NCBI RefSeq assembly: GCF_003019815.1
Contig: NZ_CP027773.1
Location: 5,759,501 to 5,823,500 of the forward strand
Source: Variovorax sp. PMC12
GTDB taxonomy: Bacteria; Pseudomonadota; Gammaproteobacteria; Burkholderiales; Burkholderiaceae_C
Reading direction: 5' to 3'
DNA: 64,000 nt
The notes beneath the pieces were generated by a model. The model was not told where the DNA came from, ran no database searches, and saw only the letters and a program-made list of their open reading frames with translations. This document shows, in pieces, positions 25,888-35,700 of this stretch. Within the stretch, counting starts at the first letter, position 1; every line of letters begins with the position of its first letter. Position numbers and translations under genes: made by a program.

Positions 25888-26512
25888 CCTCCAGCTTGCG
25901 ATACGCGTTGCGTGCGTGGAACTCCACGGTGTGGATCGAAAGCTCCAGCGCGTCGGCGATCTGCCTGTTGCTCAGTCCGTCGGCAATCAGGCGCAGGAGC
26001 TGCAGCTCGCGCGGCCTCAGCCGGCGCGGAGGTTCCGCCGCATCGGGGCGGGCACCGGCACCACGCCGCATCGACACGGCCAGCATGTCCAGCACGCGGC
26101 GCGCCACGCGCGGGTCCAGCGCCACGCCACCGCTTTCCAGCGCGCGCAGCGCACAAGCGATCTCCGCGTCTTGCGCATCGCTCAGCAGATAGCCCGTCGC
26201 GCCCGCGGCGAAGGCTCGGCGCACCAGGTCGCGGTTGTCCATGTCCGACATCGCGACCACCTGCGCGCGAGGTTGTGCCGCACGTATGCGCGCGATCAGC
26301 CGTGCGCCCTCGCCCTGGGGATGAAGCTGCATGTCGACGAACACCAGCTCGAACGAGAAGGCTGCCAGCAGGTAGTTGGCTTCCTCCGGCGTGGACACGT
26401 GCGGCGCATGCCGGCCTGGCGCGATCGCGCCGAGGATGCGCAGCATGCGCCGGGCGACCGCGGGGTCGGCTTCCACGAGCAACGCACTGAAGAAGGGCAC
26501 CGGCCGGAGCAT
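25832..26512 (-). CDS. LuxR/NarL-family response regulator with a degenerate receiver
   Basis: A 226-residue protein. The N-terminal receiver-like domain has an acidic residue in LLVEADP and the likely acceptor aspartate in FVDMQL, but the conserved lysine is replaced by serine (GYLLSDA where GYLLKDA is usual). A GerE-type HTH follows at about 160-222 (LRPRELQLLRLIADGLSNRQIADALELSIHTVEFHARNAYRKL). The start at 26512 begins the receiver; the open frame upstream is the shadow of the next gene. The missing lysine suggests altered or phosphorylation-independent signalling. No kinase is adjacent. Confidence 0.85.
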   Translation of the reverse strand: MLRPVPFFSALLVEADPAVARRMLRILGAIAPGRHAPHVSTPEEANYLLAAFSFELVFVDMQLHPQGEGARLIARIRAAQPRAQVVAMSDMDNRDLVRRAFAAGATGYLLSDAQDAEIACALRALESGGVALDPRVARRVLDMLAVSMRRGAGARPDAAEPPRRLRPRELQLLRLIADGLSNRQIADALELSIHTVEFHARNAYRKLEVKSRTQAILEASRHGLLG

Positions 26513-26523
26513 GCGCGAGATGC

Positions 26524-26931
26524 TCAGAGCGCCGGCTTCGGATGCGCGAGGTGGCCCGCCTTGCGCGCGTGCCTGCAGGTGCCGGCATGCTTGCGCGCGG
26601 ACGCCGTGCTTGTCCCCGATTCCATGATGGGCGCGAGGGTCGACCGGGCGTAGTTGCCCGCCTCGTCGGTCTCTTGCGCGGTGCAGGTTTCGCTGCCGGC
26701 CACCAGCATGCCGGCGACGAGCGCGCCGAACGCCAGCAGGCCCGCCAGCCGCGGCATCCATGCGCTGCGGCGCCAGCCCTGCCGGGCCGTGCGCGCGGCA
26801 GGCGCCCTGTTCCATCGCGCTTGCATCGAGCGCCTCTGTGCCTGGCCGGTCGCGACTGCGGTGGGCAGCGGGCCGCTGAATCGGAGCGCTTGCGAAGCGC
26901 CGTGTGTGTCGCGATGCCAGGGGCTGTTCAT
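26524..26931 (-). CDS. Hypothetical membrane-anchored protein
   Basis: A 135-residue protein of unknown family starting MNSPWHRDTHGASQAL, with a basic stretch (RTARQGWRRSAW) before a single hydrophobic segment LAGLLAFGALVAGMLVAGS at about residues 62-80. A short Cys/Thr-rich tail follows (TCTAQETDEAGNYAR). The topology fits a small inner-membrane protein with a periplasmic tail. It ends 11 bp before the LuxR-type gene, so they may be co-transcribed. An alternative start lies at 26940. Support is limited to topology and spacing. Confidence 0.45.
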   Translation of the reverse strand: MNSPWHRDTHGASQALRFSGPLPTAVATGQAQRRSMQARWNRAPAARTARQGWRRSAWMPRLAGLLAFGALVAGMLVAGSETCTAQETDEAGNYARSTLAPIMESGTSTASARKHAGTCRHARKAGHLAHPKPAL

Positions 26932-26997
26932 GGCTGCCATGTTGGGCTTCAAAACGGGAGAAAAATTGGACGGCCGGCGCATCGGTTGTGCGCTGCT

Positions 26998-27411
26998 TCA
27001 GCGGTTGAAGCGGCGCGGCCCATGCGGCCAGTCGCCGTTCAGCAGCAGGCCCAGGCCGGTGGCGCGCAACGCCGCGGCCAGGGGGTCAATGAAGAAGCCG
27101 CCGACATAGTTTGCCGACTCGGGAAACGCCTCGGCGCGCGCGACTGTCGGCGCCGGTGCCTGCGCGACAGGTTCCGCATCGCGCTTCGGATCACGCTCCG
27201 GCTGAGCCACGCTGATCCACGCGCCCGGCGGGTCCGCCGTGACCGTCATGTACTCGGCTCCCTCGAACTCGTAGACCAGTGCGTACTTGCCGCCGGGCAG
27301 CCAGGTGCTGGATACCACGCGTGCCTGAGATGCCGCGTGCGCCGCGCCGCAGGCCATGCCGATGCAAAGCGCGCCGGCTGCCAGAGCCATTCGCTGGAGG
27401 AGAGTGTTCAT
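26998..27411 (-). CDS. Small secreted hypothetical protein downstream of the TonB receptor
   Basis: A 137-residue protein with a clear signal peptide (MNTLLQRMALAAGALCIGMACGAAHAAS) and a short domain with SSTWLPGGKYALVYEFEGAEYMTVTADPPGAWI. A Pro/Ala-rich stretch and a tail ending in GDWPHGPRRFNR follow. It starts 10 bp after the TonB-dependent receptor stop, with GGAGGAGAG before its ATG, so it belongs to that operon. A periplasmic accessory to iron uptake is plausible from position alone; I recognise no family. Confidence 0.6.
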   Translation of the reverse strand: MNTLLQRMALAAGALCIGMACGAAHAASQARVVSSTWLPGGKYALVYEFEGAEYMTVTADPPGAWISVAQPERDPKRDAEPVAQAPAPTVARAEAFPESANYVGGFFIDPLAAALRATGLGLLLNGDWPHGPRRFNR

Positions 27412-27420
27412 GTGCGGGTC

Positions 27421-29586
27421 CTAGAAATCGAGCTTCGCGCTCAGGCTGAAGGTGCGCGGGTCGCCGGGCTTGATGTAGTTGTCGTACTGGAACTCCCAGT
27501 AGCGCCGGTTCGTCACGTTGTTGATCGCCGCGCGGAAGGTGGTGTTGCGCCTGCCGATGCGCGTGGTGTAGCTCGCGCCGATGTTGGCGACGGTGTAGCC
27601 CGGCAGGCTGAGCTGGTTCGACGCGTCGAGCATGGTGCCGCCCGTGTACTTCATGTCGGCCGACAGCTTGAGGCCAGGCACCTGCGCCACGTCGTACCCC
27701 ACCTGCGCGGCGGCGATCATCTTCGGCGCGCCCGCGACGCGGTTGCCGGTGTAGCTGCTGCCGCGCCGGTAGGAGGCGTCGAGCAGCATCAGGCTGCCGC
27801 CGAGCTGCCACTGCGAGCCCAGCCGCGTGGAGGCACCGAACTCCGCGCCCTGGTAGACCGACAGGCCGTCCTGCACCAGCACGTTGGCGCTGTTGGCGTA
27901 CTCCGCGCCGCGCTCGATGCGGAACAGCGCGGCGGTGGCGCTCCAGCGCTCGCGCTCGGTCTTCAGGCCCAGCTCGTACTGGCGGCTCTTCAGCGGGTTG
28001 AGCAACTGGCCGTCGTTGGCGTAGAGGTTGCTCACCGTGCTGCCGGGCTCCAGCGACTCGACATAGCTGCCGTAGAGCGTGGTGCCGGGCGCGGGCTTGA
28101 ACATGAGCGCCAGCGTGGGCGTGACGACGTCGCTCTTGCGGTAGGTGGCGGTCTGCGTGCCCGTGGTGTCGTAGCCGTTCTGCTCGTAGGTGGTGCTGCG
28201 CAGGCCGGCCAGCACCGACCACCTGTCGGACAGCTTCAGCGTGTCGCTCGCGAACAGCGCACGCTGCGTGATGTCGCTGTTGCGGTAGGGCGTGAAGCCG
28301 GTGACGCTGGTGTAGCCGTTGGTGTCCTGGCGGAAGATGCTGCCGGTGCCGATCAGCTGGTAGACGGCGTTGCTGCTGTAGTAGTTGACCTGCTTCTGCC
28401 ACGAAGCGCCCAGCGTCACCTGGTGTTCGAAGCCGCCTGTACGCAGCCTGCCGGTGGCCATGGCCTGCCACTGGTTGAAGCGATGGCCCTCGGCGCTGTC
28501 GGAGCGGTAGTCGTCGTAGCTGCCGCTCGCGTCCTGCAGGTAGGCGATGCCTTCGTTGCGGCTGCGCGTGGCGCTGCTGTGGCTGTAGCTGGTGCTCAAG
28601 GTCCAGTCGGGCGACAGCTGGTACTGCAGGCCGGTCGAGTAGAGGGTGAAGTCGGTGGACAGGTGCTGCCCCGCGCCCACTAGGCTGGCGTTGTTCGCGC
28701 CGATGGTCGCGGGCAGGCTCGTGCCTGTGTAGCTGCCCAGGTAGATCGACGGTGTCTGGCCGGTGGTCAGGCGCTTCTGGTGGAGCGAGTCGAAGGTCCA
28801 GGTGAGCTTGTCGGTGAGCCTCGCGTCGAGGCCGAGCGACACCGAATTGCGGCGCACGTTGCCGTCGTTGTAGGTCTTGCCTTCCTCGTGCGTGGCGTTG
28901 AGCCGGTAGCCGAAGCGATCGCCGGTGCCGAAGCGCCCGCCCAGGTCGACATGCTCGCTCCAGACGCCGGCGGTCTTGTAGCCGACCTCGATGCTGCGCA
29001 CCGGCTGGTCGGTCGGCTTCTTCGTCACGTAGTTGACGATGCCGCCCGGCGAGCCGAAGCCGTACATGAAGCCCGACGAGCCCTTGAGCAGCTCGATCTG
29101 TTCGAACTGCTCGTAGGGCAGGGTGATGGCATAGCTGAGAAAAGGCTGGCCGTTGATGCGGTAGCCGTTCTGCCAGTCCAGCGGCAGGCCGCGCACCGAG
29201 ATGTAGGTGGCCCAACTGCTGTAGGCCCCGCTGTTGTCGGAGACCGAGGCGTCGAGCGCGAACACGTCGCCTAGCTTGGACACCTGGCGCTCGGCGATGT
29301 CTTCGCTGCGGACCACGGTGGTCGAGAAGGGTGTCTCCAGTTGCGATCGGGTGCCCAGAGCACCGGCACCAGCCTTGGCGCTCAGGTGCTGCGGTGTGTC
29401 GTCCTGCGCGTCGGCGGTGACGGTCACCGTCGGCAGCGCTGCGCTTTCGCCGGATTGGGTGGCCTGCGCGTCCTGCGCGTGGGCCCTGCTGCCTTGTGCG
29501 GCGGCCCACAGCACCAGCAGGGCGGCTCGCCGCAAGGAAGTGAGTGAAGGGGTGGCGTCGGCGGCGTTCTGGCGTCTCGGGTTCAA
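27421..29586 (-). CDS. TonB-dependent siderophore receptor (outer membrane)
   Basis: A 721-residue receptor: signal peptide ending AHAQ, a TonB-box-like LPTVTVTA, plug domain (SQLETPFSTTVVRSEDIAERQVSKLGDVFALDASV, then YISVRGLPLDWQNGYRINGQP and GSSGFMYGFGSPGGIVNYVTKKP). A 22-strand-type barrel ends FSLSAKLDF with the C-terminal aromatic insertion signal. It imports ferric siderophores using TonB energy. The only in-frame start near the signal peptide is TTG at 29586; no ATG is available and no strong ribosome-binding site is seen, so the start is uncertain. A candidate Fur box lies 20 bp upstream. Confidence 0.93.
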   Translation of the reverse strand: MNPRRQNAADATPSLTSLRRAALLVLWAAAQGSRAHAQDAQATQSGESAALPTVTVTADAQDDTPQHLSAKAGAGALGTRSQLETPFSTTVVRSEDIAERQVSKLGDVFALDASVSDNSGAYSSWATYISVRGLPLDWQNGYRINGQPFLSYAITLPYEQFEQIELLKGSSGFMYGFGSPGGIVNYVTKKPTDQPVRSIEVGYKTAGVWSEHVDLGGRFGTGDRFGYRLNATHEEGKTYNDGNVRRNSVSLGLDARLTDKLTWTFDSLHQKRLTTGQTPSIYLGSYTGTSLPATIGANNASLVGAGQHLSTDFTLYSTGLQYQLSPDWTLSTSYSHSSATRSRNEGIAYLQDASGSYDDYRSDSAEGHRFNQWQAMATGRLRTGGFEHQVTLGASWQKQVNYYSSNAVYQLIGTGSIFRQDTNGYTSVTGFTPYRNSDITQRALFASDTLKLSDRWSVLAGLRSTTYEQNGYDTTGTQTATYRKSDVVTPTLALMFKPAPGTTLYGSYVESLEPGSTVSNLYANDGQLLNPLKSRQYELGLKTERERWSATAALFRIERGAEYANSANVLVQDGLSVYQGAEFGASTRLGSQWQLGGSLMLLDASYRRGSSYTGNRVAGAPKMIAAAQVGYDVAQVPGLKLSADMKYTGGTMLDASNQLSLPGYTVANIGASYTTRIGRRNTTFRAAINNVTNRRYWEFQYDNYIKPGDPRTFSLSAKLDF

Positions 29587-29605
29587 CGGTGACTCGCTGT
29601 GTAGA

Positions 29606-29620
29606 TAAGAATGCCTCTCA
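29606..29620 (-). promoter_or_regulatory. Candidate Fur box upstream of the siderophore receptor
   Basis: On the receptor strand TGAGAGGCATTCTTA matches the 7-1-7 pattern TGAGAAT-N-ATTCTCA at 11 of 14 positions. Its place 20 bp before the receptor start fits iron repression. Identified by eye only. Confidence 0.5.
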
Positions 29621-29688
29621 TCTTCGCGGCCTATCTCGGAGAAATTTGGGACGCCGGCCCAAGGCCCGCCGCAGCGCTCTTTGTCGCG

Positions 29689-29961
29689 TCAATGCCCGTT
29701 GCCGGGCGCCGGGACGAGCTCGCGCTGCTTCAGGAAGTCGTAGAGGCTGACGGCCAGCACCTGCGCGATGGGGATCGGCAGCGTGAGCCGCAGCACCGCG
29801 GCGCGGTTGACGGAGCAACGGTCGGAACTGTGGTCGACGCGGCTGGCATCCAGAGTGATGTGGACGCAGCCCGCATTGACCCAGTAGCCCGAGACTTCGT
29901 CCGCGAACACCTGCGGTGCATGCAGGTCGTCGAAGTAGGTGGCTTTGGGAGGCTGGGACAT
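29689..29961 (-). CDS. Small hypothetical protein, DUF3467-like
   Basis: A 90-residue protein (MSQPPKATYFDDLHAPQVFADEVSGYWVNAGCVHITLDASRVD..., then RLTLPIPIAQVLAVSLYDFLKQREL). The layout, an early strand pair followed by a helix with PIPIAQVLA, resembles the DUF3467 type of small proteins, where a residue set recalls 'sites-for-alpha-helix' ends; I hold this only loosely. It follows the 460-residue unknown gene by 80 bp on the same strand. Size and position would also suit an immunity-type or accessory protein to that gene. No signal peptide is visible. Confidence 0.55.
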   Translation of the reverse strand: MSQPPKATYFDDLHAPQVFADEVSGYWVNAGCVHITLDASRVDHSSDRCSVNRAAVLRLTLPIPIAQVLAVSLYDFLKQRELVPAPGNGH

Positions 29962-30041
29962 GGTGGGGCCGGAAATTGGAAGCCCCGATGATCGGCAGGG
30001 ATCTGGTAGAAAAATGGGCTGTTGCCCGAGCGGTGCCGTGA

Positions 30042-31424
30042 CTAGAGGTCTTCCGGCGGTTTGGGCTCCGGCCTTCTGATCACCGTGCCGAGGACCGATC
30101 CATGCACATTCGTGGTCGCCCCGGTGGGCATGGGAGTGCCCTTGGCCCAGGTCACGATCTTGTCGAACTCCGTCTTGGCGAGTTGGAAGTTCGCGGCGTC
30201 GACGGGGGCGGGCAAGCGCCTGTTCGCCAGAAAAGTCTTCTGAGGATGAAGGAACGGCTCTCCCGACTTGCGCAGGGGCTGTTTCAGGACGGGGGCGGGC
30301 GTGAATTTTGGCTGTGCCCTGAACGGTCTGCCCAGCCGGAAGCCCTGCACCATGCCGGCCAAATGAGCGCCGTTGTTTACTGCATGAGTGGACACATCGC
30401 TGGGTTGGTAGCTCTTGGTACTTTCGTTGAGCCAATAGAGTTGCTGCTTGATGCCGGCCGGCCTCTCGACGACTTGGCGCTCGAATCCGGGCACCTTGCC
30501 GATCCACTTGGCCATGCGTTCCGCTTGCTGGTTGTGCTTTTCCTCGAGGTAGAGCGTACGAATGCCGAGCAATGCAGGGACTTCGATCATCCCGCTGCGC
30601 ATGCCGATGATCGAGAGGCCTCCATGTTCCTCGGCCAACAGGCACCACAGGCCAAGTTGCGCGGAGCGCGGATCGATCTTCACATCGGTCCATATATCGG
30701 TCCAGTCGGAATCCTTCCAGAATTCGGCCAGCGTGGGTTGGGTACGCAGTCCGATCTTGTCGCCTGCGGCGACGGGAATCACGGAGGATGAGCGCCCGAT
30801 TTCTTCGTGCAGCAGGCGCCAGGTAAGGATCGAGGTGAAGTGATGTGCCTTCTCGGCGGTTCTTGGCCCTTCTTTTGCGAACAGAAATACATAGGCACGC
30901 TTCTGCAGAAAGCCTCGTCCCACCAGGAAATTTCGCAAGGCTGGCCGCTTGTCGACGACGCCAGTGCCTACCTTCTTGGGCACCTTGTCCAGCCGCCACA
31001 GGGCACGCGTGCTTTTTTGCGTGCCCTGCTCGTCGTTTTCGAAAGCATCTGCAATGACTCCCGTGCCGAAGGTCGCGGAGCGCATGAAGATCGGCCGCGG
31101 AATCATTGTCTTCATGAACAGCGGGAGATTTGCGCAGTCTCTTTTGCTGACTTGCCGATAGACGCCCTTCATGCTTTTTTCGCCAGCCTCGTCGGATGAG
31201 TCGGACGGATTGATGATGCTGATCAGATTCACCCGGTTCGGGCCCACGATGGATTCGTAGAACTTTTGGAGTTCCGTGCCCTGCGTGCCCAACGAGGGGC
31301 ACGAGAGGATCAATACCCCGAGCCTCGGCTTCAGCCTGAGAGCCGTCGCGATGGAGTTGCGGTCCCCGCTCATGTGGGCCCCCTGCACCATGACTTCGTC
31401 GACGTGGGTCTTGCTGAATGGCAT
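30042..31424 (-). CDS. Unknown 460-residue protein at the distal end of the T6SS locus
   Basis: No family recognised. A GAAAGG ribosome-binding site precedes the ATG. The N-terminal part has a Rossmann-like strand and turn (RLGVLILSCPSLGTQGTELQKFYES), and the middle has LGLWCLLAEEHGGLSIIGMRSGMIEVPALLGIRTLYLEE. The latter faintly recalls the donor-site region of GT-B glycosyltransferases; that is a hint only. The C-terminal third is basic and proline-rich. No signal peptide or membrane segment appears. GC is visibly lower than in the T6SS genes, suggesting acquisition. It starts 54 bp after tssA and is followed by the small gene at 29689, so a T6SS-linked effector or accessory protein is possible. 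Confidence 0.75.
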   Translation of the reverse strand: MPFSKTHVDEVMVQGAHMSGDRNSIATALRLKPRLGVLILSCPSLGTQGTELQKFYESIVGPNRVNLISIINPSDSSDEAGEKSMKGVYRQVSKRDCANLPLFMKTMIPRPIFMRSATFGTGVIADAFENDEQGTQKSTRALWRLDKVPKKVGTGVVDKRPALRNFLVGRGFLQKRAYVFLFAKEGPRTAEKAHHFTSILTWRLLHEEIGRSSSVIPVAAGDKIGLRTQPTLAEFWKDSDWTDIWTDVKIDPRSAQLGLWCLLAEEHGGLSIIGMRSGMIEVPALLGIRTLYLEEKHNQQAERMAKWIGKVPGFERQVVERPAGIKQQLYWLNESTKSYQPSDVSTHAVNNGAHLAGMVQGFRLGRPFRAQPKFTPAPVLKQPLRKSGEPFLHPQKTFLANRRLPAPVDAANFQLAKTEFDKIVTWAKGTPMPTGATTNVHGSVLGTVIRRPEPKPPEDL

Positions 31425-31478
31425 GTCGTACCTTTCGTGTGAACTGTGTCAGGAGGGTGGGACGGTGGACCTGTCTCT

Positions 31479-32717
31479 TCAGCCTTCCGGCCTCACGCCG
31501 ATGATCGAAAAATAGCGGTTCAAGTCCCCGTCCTCGCGCAGCACTTCCTGCATCAACTGCGGCAGCGGCATGCGCCCCCACGCCACCGCGCGATTCACGA
31601 GATATGGCGTCGGGCTGTGTGGCTCCTCGCGCATCAGATAGGCGGCGGCAAGCTCAAGCAGCCGGTAGGCCTCGGCGCGGCTGCCGATCTGGCCGCTTGC
31701 CGCGGCCTGCGGCAGAAGCCCGATGGCGGCAAGGGGAGGGGTGAAAGAGGCTTCGCTCATGTGGTTGTCGTCCATCGATGTGGCGGAAATGGCAGATGCG
31801 TCCGCTGCCCAGTCGGCGTGCAGCAATTCCGCTGCTTCGGCAGCCGGTTCGGGTTCTTCTTCGTCGCGCGGGTCGCGCCCCTGCAGCATGCTGCGCACTG
31901 CCTGTCGCAACTGCGCCAGCATGTCGGTCACCTTTGAAAGGCTGGGCGCACTGGCGCCCAGGCGTTCGTCGAGCAGCGCCGCCAGGCCATCCCAGGCCTC
32001 CCAGGCCAGTGCGAGGCGGTCGTCGAGGTACGCGAGCGCGTACACGTCGTAGCCGGCCCGGTCGAGGATGTCCTGGCGCGACGCGACTGCACCTGCCGTG
32101 CCGTCGTCCTGCTTCGTTGCCTTCGCTGCCTTCGCGCGGGCAGACGCCGTGCCGAATTCGGTCGTGATGGCGCGCTGCCATTCGCAGAGGTTGATGAAGG
32201 GCGGATTCAACTCGGGCCACGGCACCAGCGGCACGCGCATCAACAGCACCTGCGCCAACGTATCGTTCGCCCACACGAACGCCGCCGCCCGCATGTCCGC
32301 GTCGCCGTCGTCCCCGATGCGCGGATGCACGCCTTCCCAGAATTCCCGCACCAGCCCTTCGAGCAGCCGCGCGCCGGCGATCAGCCCGTCGATCCCGTGC
32401 CGATGCAGCCAGGCCTCGGTGAGCCATGCGGCCACCTGCAGGTCCTTGCTGCGGCGTTGCAGCAGTTCGGTGCACAGCATCTCGGCCGCGCGCCAGTCGG
32501 CCTTCTTGAGCGGGCGGGTCCATTCGCCCATCGGCAGGCTGGCGTCTTCTTCTGTGCGTGCCTCGCGGATGCGGGCGTAAACGGGGTCGTAGCGCAGCGA
32601 CGGCCCGGCGGGGCCTTCGGCGGTGTCGATGGCCATCGGCGCAAGAAATGCCGCGATGTCCGGCGCGAAGCCGTCGGCGGCGGCTTCGGTGTTCAGGGGA
32701 GAGAGCAGGGCGGCCAT
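31479..32717 (-). CDS. tssA: T6SS protein TssA (ImpA N-terminal domain)
   Basis: A 412-residue TssA. The ImpA-N domain spans roughly residues 40-140 (YDPVYARIREARTEEDASLPMGEWTRPLKKADWRAAEMLCTELLQRRSKDLQVAAWLTEAWLHRHGIDGL...EGVHPR). The C-terminal region (IGSRAEAYRLLELAAAYLMREEPHSPTPYLVNRAVAWGRMPLPQLMQEVL) is the VasJ-like part. TssA coordinates baseplate and sheath assembly. The ATG at 32717 overlaps the tssM stop (TGATG), which favours it, although an upstream in-frame ATG at 32732 would add MEHPL. It is the last core gene of the locus. Confidence 0.92.
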   Translation of the reverse strand: MAALLSPLNTEAAADGFAPDIAAFLAPMAIDTAEGPAGPSLRYDPVYARIREARTEEDASLPMGEWTRPLKKADWRAAEMLCTELLQRRSKDLQVAAWLTEAWLHRHGIDGLIAGARLLEGLVREFWEGVHPRIGDDGDADMRAAAFVWANDTLAQVLLMRVPLVPWPELNPPFINLCEWQRAITTEFGTASARAKAAKATKQDDGTAGAVASRQDILDRAGYDVYALAYLDDRLALAWEAWDGLAALLDERLGASAPSLSKVTDMLAQLRQAVRSMLQGRDPRDEEEPEPAAEAAELLHADWAADASAISATSMDDNHMSEASFTPPLAAIGLLPQAAASGQIGSRAEAYRLLELAAAYLMREEPHSPTPYLVNRAVAWGRMPLPQLMQEVLREDGDLNRYFSIIGVRPEG

Positions 32718-35700
32718 CAGGGGGTGTTCCATTCGGGCGCGCGTGCCGGGAAGGCGGCGGGCCATATCAGGGCGTTCTTCTTGCCGGCGGGGCTGGCCGC
32801 GACGCGCAGGAACACGCGCGCGCGTCCGCCGGCCGGTGTCTGGGCGGCGTCGCCGGCCGACTGGGCCACCAGCGGGAACTCGAACTTCAGCAATTGCGAG
32901 CGGCCGTCGGGGCGCTGCAGCGAATCGCCTTCGCGCTGCCGCTGTGCCAGCGTGAGCAGCGCCCACGGGTCGGCAAAGCGGAAGCTCACGCTCTGGCCGT
33001 CGGTCAGCAGCGCGGGCTGTTGCGGATCGGCGCGCGCGACCACGGGCGAGTCCTTCGCGATGCGCAGCACCAGCGCCACCGGCATGCCGTATTCCCAGCG
33101 CAGCGTGCGCGGCGGGTCGCGCTGCCTGAGCACCTGGTCGCCGACCTCGAAGGACCAGTCGATGATTTTGTTGCCCTCGATCTCGGCCATGGTGTTGACC
33201 CGGAAGTCCACGCTCAGGTCGTAGCCCGGCGCGCCGCCTTCGTCGGTCGGGAACAGCGGCAGCAGGAAGTCGCGCGCACGGCTGAACTGGTCGGCGAAGC
33301 GGCGCGCCGCCGCGCCCGGCATGGCGGCGGTGCGCACGGCGCCGTCCACGCGGCTTTCCTTCAGCGCGCGCGCCAGCGGATCGAAGGCGCGCGACAGGTC
33401 GTTCACGTCCGTCGGGTCGGCCAGGTCGAAGGCGCGCGCGGTGGTGGACGCGCCGAACGGATGCCGCCCCGCCAGCGAGCGGTTGAAGCGCGTGGAGAAC
33501 TGCGTCCACAGTTCCTGCTGGTCGCCGTACTGCAGCTCGTAGCAGCGCGCGAGCAGGGCGCTGTAGATCTGCTGGTGGCGGTCGACAAAGTAGTCGCCGA
33601 TGCGCGCCGCCGGCGCCTTGCCGGCCAGCTTGGCGGCGCAGGTCTCGCGGTCGATCTCGGCGCCGGTGGTGCCCAGGAACTGCTCGAGCAGCAGCAGGCT
33701 GCTGTTCGGGTTCTTCAGCCGGTAGCGCTCCAGGTCGCGGTTGATGGCCTGCCAGCGCTGCGCCAGCACCGAGCCCGCTCCCGCGCCGTCGAGCGCCGCG
33801 ATGTAGCCGTCGGCCAGCTTGCCCAGCGTTTCGGTGCGGTTGAACTGCTGGCCCAGGTAGGCCGCGAGCGAGCCGGTGTCCGATACGCCGAAGGCCACCA
33901 GCATCGGCCCGCGCTCTCCGCGCCAGCCCTGGAAGTCGCGCCCGCGCATGGCGTACAGCTCCGACTGGTTGAAGGCCTCGTCCACGGCTTCGAGGCGCTG
34001 CAGCGCGTCGCGCGACACCAGCGCGCGCAGGTCTTCGGCGCGCGGGCCGGCGCCCAGTTCGTACAGCAGCGCCTGGATCTTGGCGAGCCGCTGGCGCGAG
34101 GCTTCGTAAGCGAGCGCCTGCGTGTCGGTGGCCATCAGCGTTGACGAAACCGGGCGCATGCCGTCGTTCGCGCCGGTCGCGGCCTCGGCCACCTGGTCGA
34201 CCACCAGTTGCGCGAAGTGCGCGTTCAGCGCGCTCTCCACGGCCGGGCGCACCGTCGGCGGGAAGGCCGTCATGCCCTCGGCCATGTAGCGCTTGCGGAT
34301 GTCGCCGATCGCCAGGGCCTGGTCGAGCCGCGGCAGGTCCCATGCGGCCGTTGCGCGCAGGCCCGCGCCGGGCAGCTCGCGGTCGCGCGCGGCGGCCATG
34401 AAGGGCTGCGCCAGCAGCGCGGTGAGCGCGTCGCGCAGCGCGATGCGTTCGGGCGCCAGCACGAAGCGGCCGTCCTTGTCCTGCCACAGCAGGCCGGGCT
34501 GCGCGCCGCCGAAGCGAAGGTTGAACTCGGCGCGGAATTTCTGGAAGGCGTCTTGCGCGTGGCCGCGCACGGCATCGGCCGACTCCTGCCCCAGCAGCCG
34601 GTTCTGCTCGATGCGCGCGATGGTGCGGTCGTAGGAGGCACCCAGCACCAGCACCGGCTGGCGCATCCAGCCGCCCTTGCCCGAGGCCACCAGGTCTTCC
34701 TGGTCCTTGATGGCGCCGATCACGTCGCGGTAGCTGGCCGTGGTGCGCGCGAAGGTGCCGTTGCCGGCCAGCGAGGGCATCAGCCGCGCCAGTGTTTGCT
34801 CCGACACCAGCAGTTCGTTGTTCGCGAACAGCCGTGCATCGAGCTGCGCCGTGCCCTTGTCGAGCGCGCAGCGCAGCGCCGACTGCACCGGCACCAGCGG
34901 AATCGACAGCGCATTGCTCTCGGCCGCCTGGCGGAAGTAGCGCAGGTTGCGGCTCAGGTCGGCGGGCAGTTCGGCGCCCAGCGCGTAGCGCACGGCCACG
35001 CGCAGGTCTTCGGCGTTGCCGGTCGATGGCTGGCGCAGGCGCTCCACCGCCTGCAGCGCGGCGTCGAGCTGCTCGGCCGAACCCAGGTAGCGCTGCAGCG
35101 CGCCGAACTCCGGCTGGTCTTCCACCAGCAGGCCGTTCTTGCGCGGCGCGTCGCCGATGGTCCTGAAGCTCGGGGGCAGTCCGCAGCTGGCGCCGACGAT
35201 GAATTCGCCGGTCGCCTCGTCCTGCTCCACGCCGCTCAACTGGCTCACACGTGCCATCAGCTCGCGCCGCAGCGTGCTCACCGCGATGTCGCCGAACTCG
35301 CGCTCGATGCGCTCGATCACCCGTTCGTTCAGGTCGTCGAAGGGCCGCCATGAGCCCGGCATGAAGAACGAGTAGGTGCCGTCGGTGCGCAGCCGCTCGT
35401 TCATGGCCAGCAGCGACAGCGCCTTGTTGCGGTACCACGCGGTGGGAATGGCCTCGCCGCGCTGCTGCGCGCGCATGCGGTATTGCGCGTCGTGCTGCAG
35501 CTGCGAGAGCGCCGACACCAGCGTGCCGTTGTGCCGGTGCAGCTGCCAGGTGGCCACCACCAGGCCGATGCCCCAGCCGCCGAGGAAGATCACCGCCGTC
35601 CAGCGCAGCGCCCGGTGCAGCACCGGGCGCGCCAGCGTCTGCGTGCGCGACGGCCGGGTGAGGCCGTATTCGAGAAAGATCTTCTTCTCGAACAGGTCGC

